Origin: Dissulfurirhabdus thermomarina
GTDB lineage: Bacteria; Desulfobacterota; Dissulfuribacteria; Dissulfuribacterales; Dissulfurirhabdaceae
Direction of reading: 5' to 3'
Assembly (NCBI RefSeq): GCF_012979235.1
Contig: NZ_JAATWC010000005.1
Location: forward strand, 111,805-175,804
DNA: 64,000 nt
The notes under the pieces were generated by a model. It saw only the letters and a program-made list of their open reading frames with translations, had not been told where the DNA came from and did no database searches. The position numbers were made by a program, and so were the translations under genes. Below are positions 61,854 to 64,000 of this stretch, piece after piece (the first letter of the stretch is position 1; every line of letters starts with the position of its first letter).

Positions 61854-63181
61854 GGCTTGGAGGTCCTCCGGGCGAACATGGTCTCGTAGAAGAGGAAGCG
61901 TACGCCGCCGGCCGGGACGGCCACCTCCCCGAGGGGGACCGGGGGCCGGTCCGGCACCGTCACCCGGGCAGTGTACCGCCCCGGGGCGACGTCCGCCACG
62001 ACGAGATGGATCCGGGCCGGCAGATACCGCCACGACCGCGTGTCCGCCCGCTCGATGAAGGTGTTGGCCACGTTCAGGAGGAACCGGGCCGTCCGGCGCT
62101 CGCCCTCGTCCTTGATGCGGCGGGTCGCCTGGTGGATGGCCGCCTGCTTGAGGGCGGCCCGGGCCAGCATCTTGGCGACGACCCGGGCCCTTCGGTCCGA
62201 GAGGTTCCGGCGCGCGATCCGCTCCACGTCTTCCGCCAGGAAGGGCTCGGCCGCGGCCGTGGCGTCCCTCCCGCCGCGGATCAGGTGCAGGCGGGCGGGC
62301 CCCGCACCGAAGGGCGTGGAGACGAGCCTCGGGAAGGCGAGGGGGATGGGGCCGGAAGGGCCGGGGACCACGGCCCGGTCCTCCACCTTGCGCGGAGCGA
62401 GGCCGTCGAAGTGGATGAGCACCACGCGGCCGGTGGGGGCGGCGCCCTGGCGCGGCCGGACGGGTCCGAACCGGCGCCGGTACTCGGCCAGGTCCTGGTC
62501 GAAGCCGAGCCGGGCCGCCAGGCGGACGAGGTCGCGGCGAAGGGGCGGAGGGAACGGGGTCCCGTAGCGCTCCCGGTAGGCCAGGTAGGCCTCGTAGGCC
62601 TTCCGGTAGGCGATGTAGGCGTCGTTGGGCTCGCCCAGCGCCTCGTAGATGAGGCCGCTCAGGTAGCGGCCGAAGGCGTCTTCCTTGTAGACGTTTTTTC
62701 CGCCGTACTTTTCGTCGAGGAGGGTGAGCTTCTCGTCCAGGCGGCGGCACTCCACCAGGGCCTCTTCGGGTTCGCCTGCCGCCAGGTAGGCCACGGCGGC
62801 CACGATGTTGATGAAGGCCCGCTCGTAGTCCTCGCCCGGGTAGGGCTGGAGGTAGTCGTTGACGAGGTAGGTGCCCGCCTCCCGCGACAGGCTCAGGGTC
62901 CAGAGCTCGGTGGCGAGGTCGTCCGCCCGCTGGAGCAGTTGGACCGCCGCCTCCGGGCGTCCGCACAGGAGGTCCAGGGTGGCGGTGTCGAGGAGGTAGA
63001 GGAGGCGGGCGTTTCGGCCGTAGGCCCCTTCGCCTTTCTCGGCCAGGGCGCAGGCGGCCTCATAGCGGCCGGCGGCCAGCTCCGCGGTGAGGCGGGCCTG
63101 GTAGCGGGCGCTCACGCCGCAGCCCGCCAGGAGCGGCAGCAGGAGGAGGGCCGCCAGGAATCGGTGGAGCCGGGGGCGCAT
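61850..63181 (-). CDS. Tetratricopeptide-type lipoprotein (COG3014-like)
   Basis: A 443-residue lipoprotein (lipobox LLAGC, Cys21). Residues about 30-210 are helical repeats of the tetratricopeptide type (YLAAGEPEEALVECRRL, YEALGEPNDAYIAYRKAYEAYL). The C-terminal part (about 250-440) has beta-rich sequence with VVLIHFDGLAPRKVEDR and ends RFLFYETMFARRTSKP. Relatives lie beside LpoB-type genes, as here. It may assist peptidoglycan or outer-membrane assembly. The family is familiar; the role is not established. Confidence 0.75.
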   Translation of the reverse strand: MRPRLHRFLAALLLLPLLAGCGVSARYQARLTAELAAGRYEAACALAEKGEGAYGRNARLLYLLDTATLDLLCGRPEAAVQLLQRADDLATELWTLSLSREAGTYLVNDYLQPYPGEDYERAFINIVAAVAYLAAGEPEEALVECRRLDEKLTLLDEKYGGKNVYKEDAFGRYLSGLIYEALGEPNDAYIAYRKAYEAYLAYRERYGTPFPPPLRRDLVRLAARLGFDQDLAEYRRRFGPVRPRQGAAPTGRVVLIHFDGLAPRKVEDRAVVPGPSGPIPLAFPRLVSTPFGAGPARLHLIRGGRDATAAAEPFLAEDVERIARRNLSDRRARVVAKMLARAALKQAAIHQATRRIKDEGERRTARFLLNVANTFIERADTRSWRYLPARIHLVVADVAPGRYTARVTVPDRPPVPLGEVAVPAGGVRFLFYETMFARRTSKP

Positions 63182-63190
63182 GGGCCCGGC

Positions 63191-63799
63191 TTACGGCTTG
63201 AACCGGCTCCGTTCGATGTACTTCTTGATCTTCTTCTCGCCGATCCAGACCTTGCGGTTGGTCAGGAGGTCGATGAGCTCGAGGTTCACCTGGTAGTAGA
63301 TGACGCTCTTGCCCTCCACGAGGTCGGTGATGGAGTTGACGGTCCCCTTGAGCATGAAGTCGGCTCCGGTCTCCCGGCCCGCGGCCTTGGCCGTCTCCTC
63401 GGCGGCGTTGACGGCCTGGTCGAGGCGTTCCTCCCGGACCTCCGCCCGCTCGGTGCGGCTCGCCACCACCTCCACCTGGCCGGAGTTCACCAGGGCGCGC
63501 TCGAGGTCCTTGGTGAAGGTCTGGACGTTGATGTGTTCCCGGCTGCGGTTGAGGATGGTGCCCACGATCACCACGGGGGGCTTGCCGTGCGCCTGGGCGA
63601 AACGGGTGTGCCAGGGCCGCTCCAGGCAGTCGCGGATCATGGCCTCGGCCACCAGGCGGGAGTCGGTGTCGTTCCAGTGGCCGCTGAGGTCGATCACCGT
63701 CTCGGGGGCCACCCGGTGCACCTTGGGGGCGCAGCCCGGCAGGAGGGCGAGGGCGATCGCGGCGGCGAGCACATGGGAGAGCGGGCGGAGAGCGGACAT
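63191..63799 (-). CDS. lpoB: LpoB-like penicillin-binding protein activator
   Basis: A 202-residue lipoprotein (lipobox LLPGC, Cys24). VIDLSGHWNDTDSRLVAEAMI near residue 36, PPVVIVGTILNRSREHINVQTFTKDLERALVNSG and GADFMLKGTVNSI are the core of the LpoB family, which reaches from the outer membrane to activate PBP1b. GGAGG precedes the ATG. The two downstream genes encode further lipoproteins, giving an operon for envelope upkeep. Upstream, 63800-64000 has no gene; a TTGACA at 63972-63977 on the plus strand may belong to a promoter outside the window. Confidence 0.85.
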   Translation of the reverse strand: MSALRPLSHVLAAAIALALLPGCAPKVHRVAPETVIDLSGHWNDTDSRLVAEAMIRDCLERPWHTRFAQAHGKPPVVIVGTILNRSREHINVQTFTKDLERALVNSGQVEVVASRTERAEVREERLDQAVNAAEETAKAAGRETGADFMLKGTVNSITDLVEGKSVIYYQVNLELIDLLTNRKVWIGEKKIKKYIERSRFKP

Positions 63800-64000
63800 G
63801 GGAGACCTCCGGCGAAGAGGAGTCGGTGTCCCTTCCAACCTAGTGAAGGACGGCGGGGAATTCAAGCCGCCCCGGGCCACGCCTTCCGGCCGAAGGACCC
63901 GCTCCGCCCGGGCCGGCGGTGCGGGGCCCCGTCCTGGCCGCCGCCGATGCGTCTCGGGTCAAGCGATCTATTGACATCGGCGCTCTCTTTTCCCGGAAGG

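Overview
The window is about 64 kb of very GC-rich, densely packed bacterial DNA with many overlapping ATGA-type gene junctions. Gene content points to a Gram-negative anaerobe that respires or disproportionates sulfur compounds, most likely in the Desulfobacterota. The clues are two molybdenum oxidoreductase modules of the sulfur-oxyanion type, several NrfC-like ferredoxin subunits, outer-membrane porins, TauE, an LpoB lipoprotein and arsenic and copper resistance. No rRNA, tRNA, CRISPR array, integrase or intact transposase was seen. The species assignment is inference.

Positions 1-8.4 kb (+): a truncated YkgJ-type cysteine-cluster protein, an unknown lipoprotein and a methyltransferase, then a TorD chaperone / Tat-exported PhsA-PsrA-like molybdoenzyme / four-cluster ferredoxin operon closed by a strong terminator, then a MOSC protein and an MFS transporter. 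Positions 8.5-20.9 kb (+): a tetrathionate-reductase-like locus. A PhnD-like lipoprotein, a histidine kinase and a NarL-type regulator precede TtrB, TtrC and TtrA homologues, a rhodanese lipoprotein and two porins. This looks like a ttrRS-ttrBCA system in which the periplasmic sensor and the kinase are separate proteins.

Positions 20.9-38.1 kb (-): an RND efflux operon (TolC-MFP-RND) continuing into an alginate-export-like barrel, an FmdE protein and TauE. Beyond it lies an arsenic island (ArsR, ArsC, permease, small Fe-S protein, ArsF, ArsG, thioredoxin, Acr3, universal stress protein), then ferredoxin-type proteins and a CPA2 antiporter. The arsR promoter has its operator between the -35 and -10 boxes and may give a leaderless mRNA.

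Positions 38-53.4 kb: TrmO (+), then minus-strand genes for an MBOAT acyltransferase with its SGNH-like partner, two small secreted proteins, a subtilisin-like protease, an outer-membrane barrel, an anti-sigma factor with a protease-propeptide-like tail, an ECF sigma factor, a kinase-like protein, a further secreted protein, a universal stress protein and a ketopantoate reductase. Positions 53.6-64 kb: a small K+-channel-like protein overlapping a copper P-type ATPase gene, a sterol-desaturase-family protein, a phosphate-selective-type porin, a small secreted protein, two overlapping Crp/Fnr regulators and three envelope lipoproteins including LpoB.

The most striking non-gene feature is a dispersed family of roughly 150-165 bp repeats with terminal inverted repeats. 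There are six long copies and one minimal hairpin copy, all between 29.7 and 49.8 kb, several abutting or supplying stop codons. The main protein-level novelties proposed are the sigma / anti-sigma(propeptide-like) / barrel / subtilase cluster, the split tetrathionate sensor, and a cysteine-bracketed secreted domain found in three proteins.
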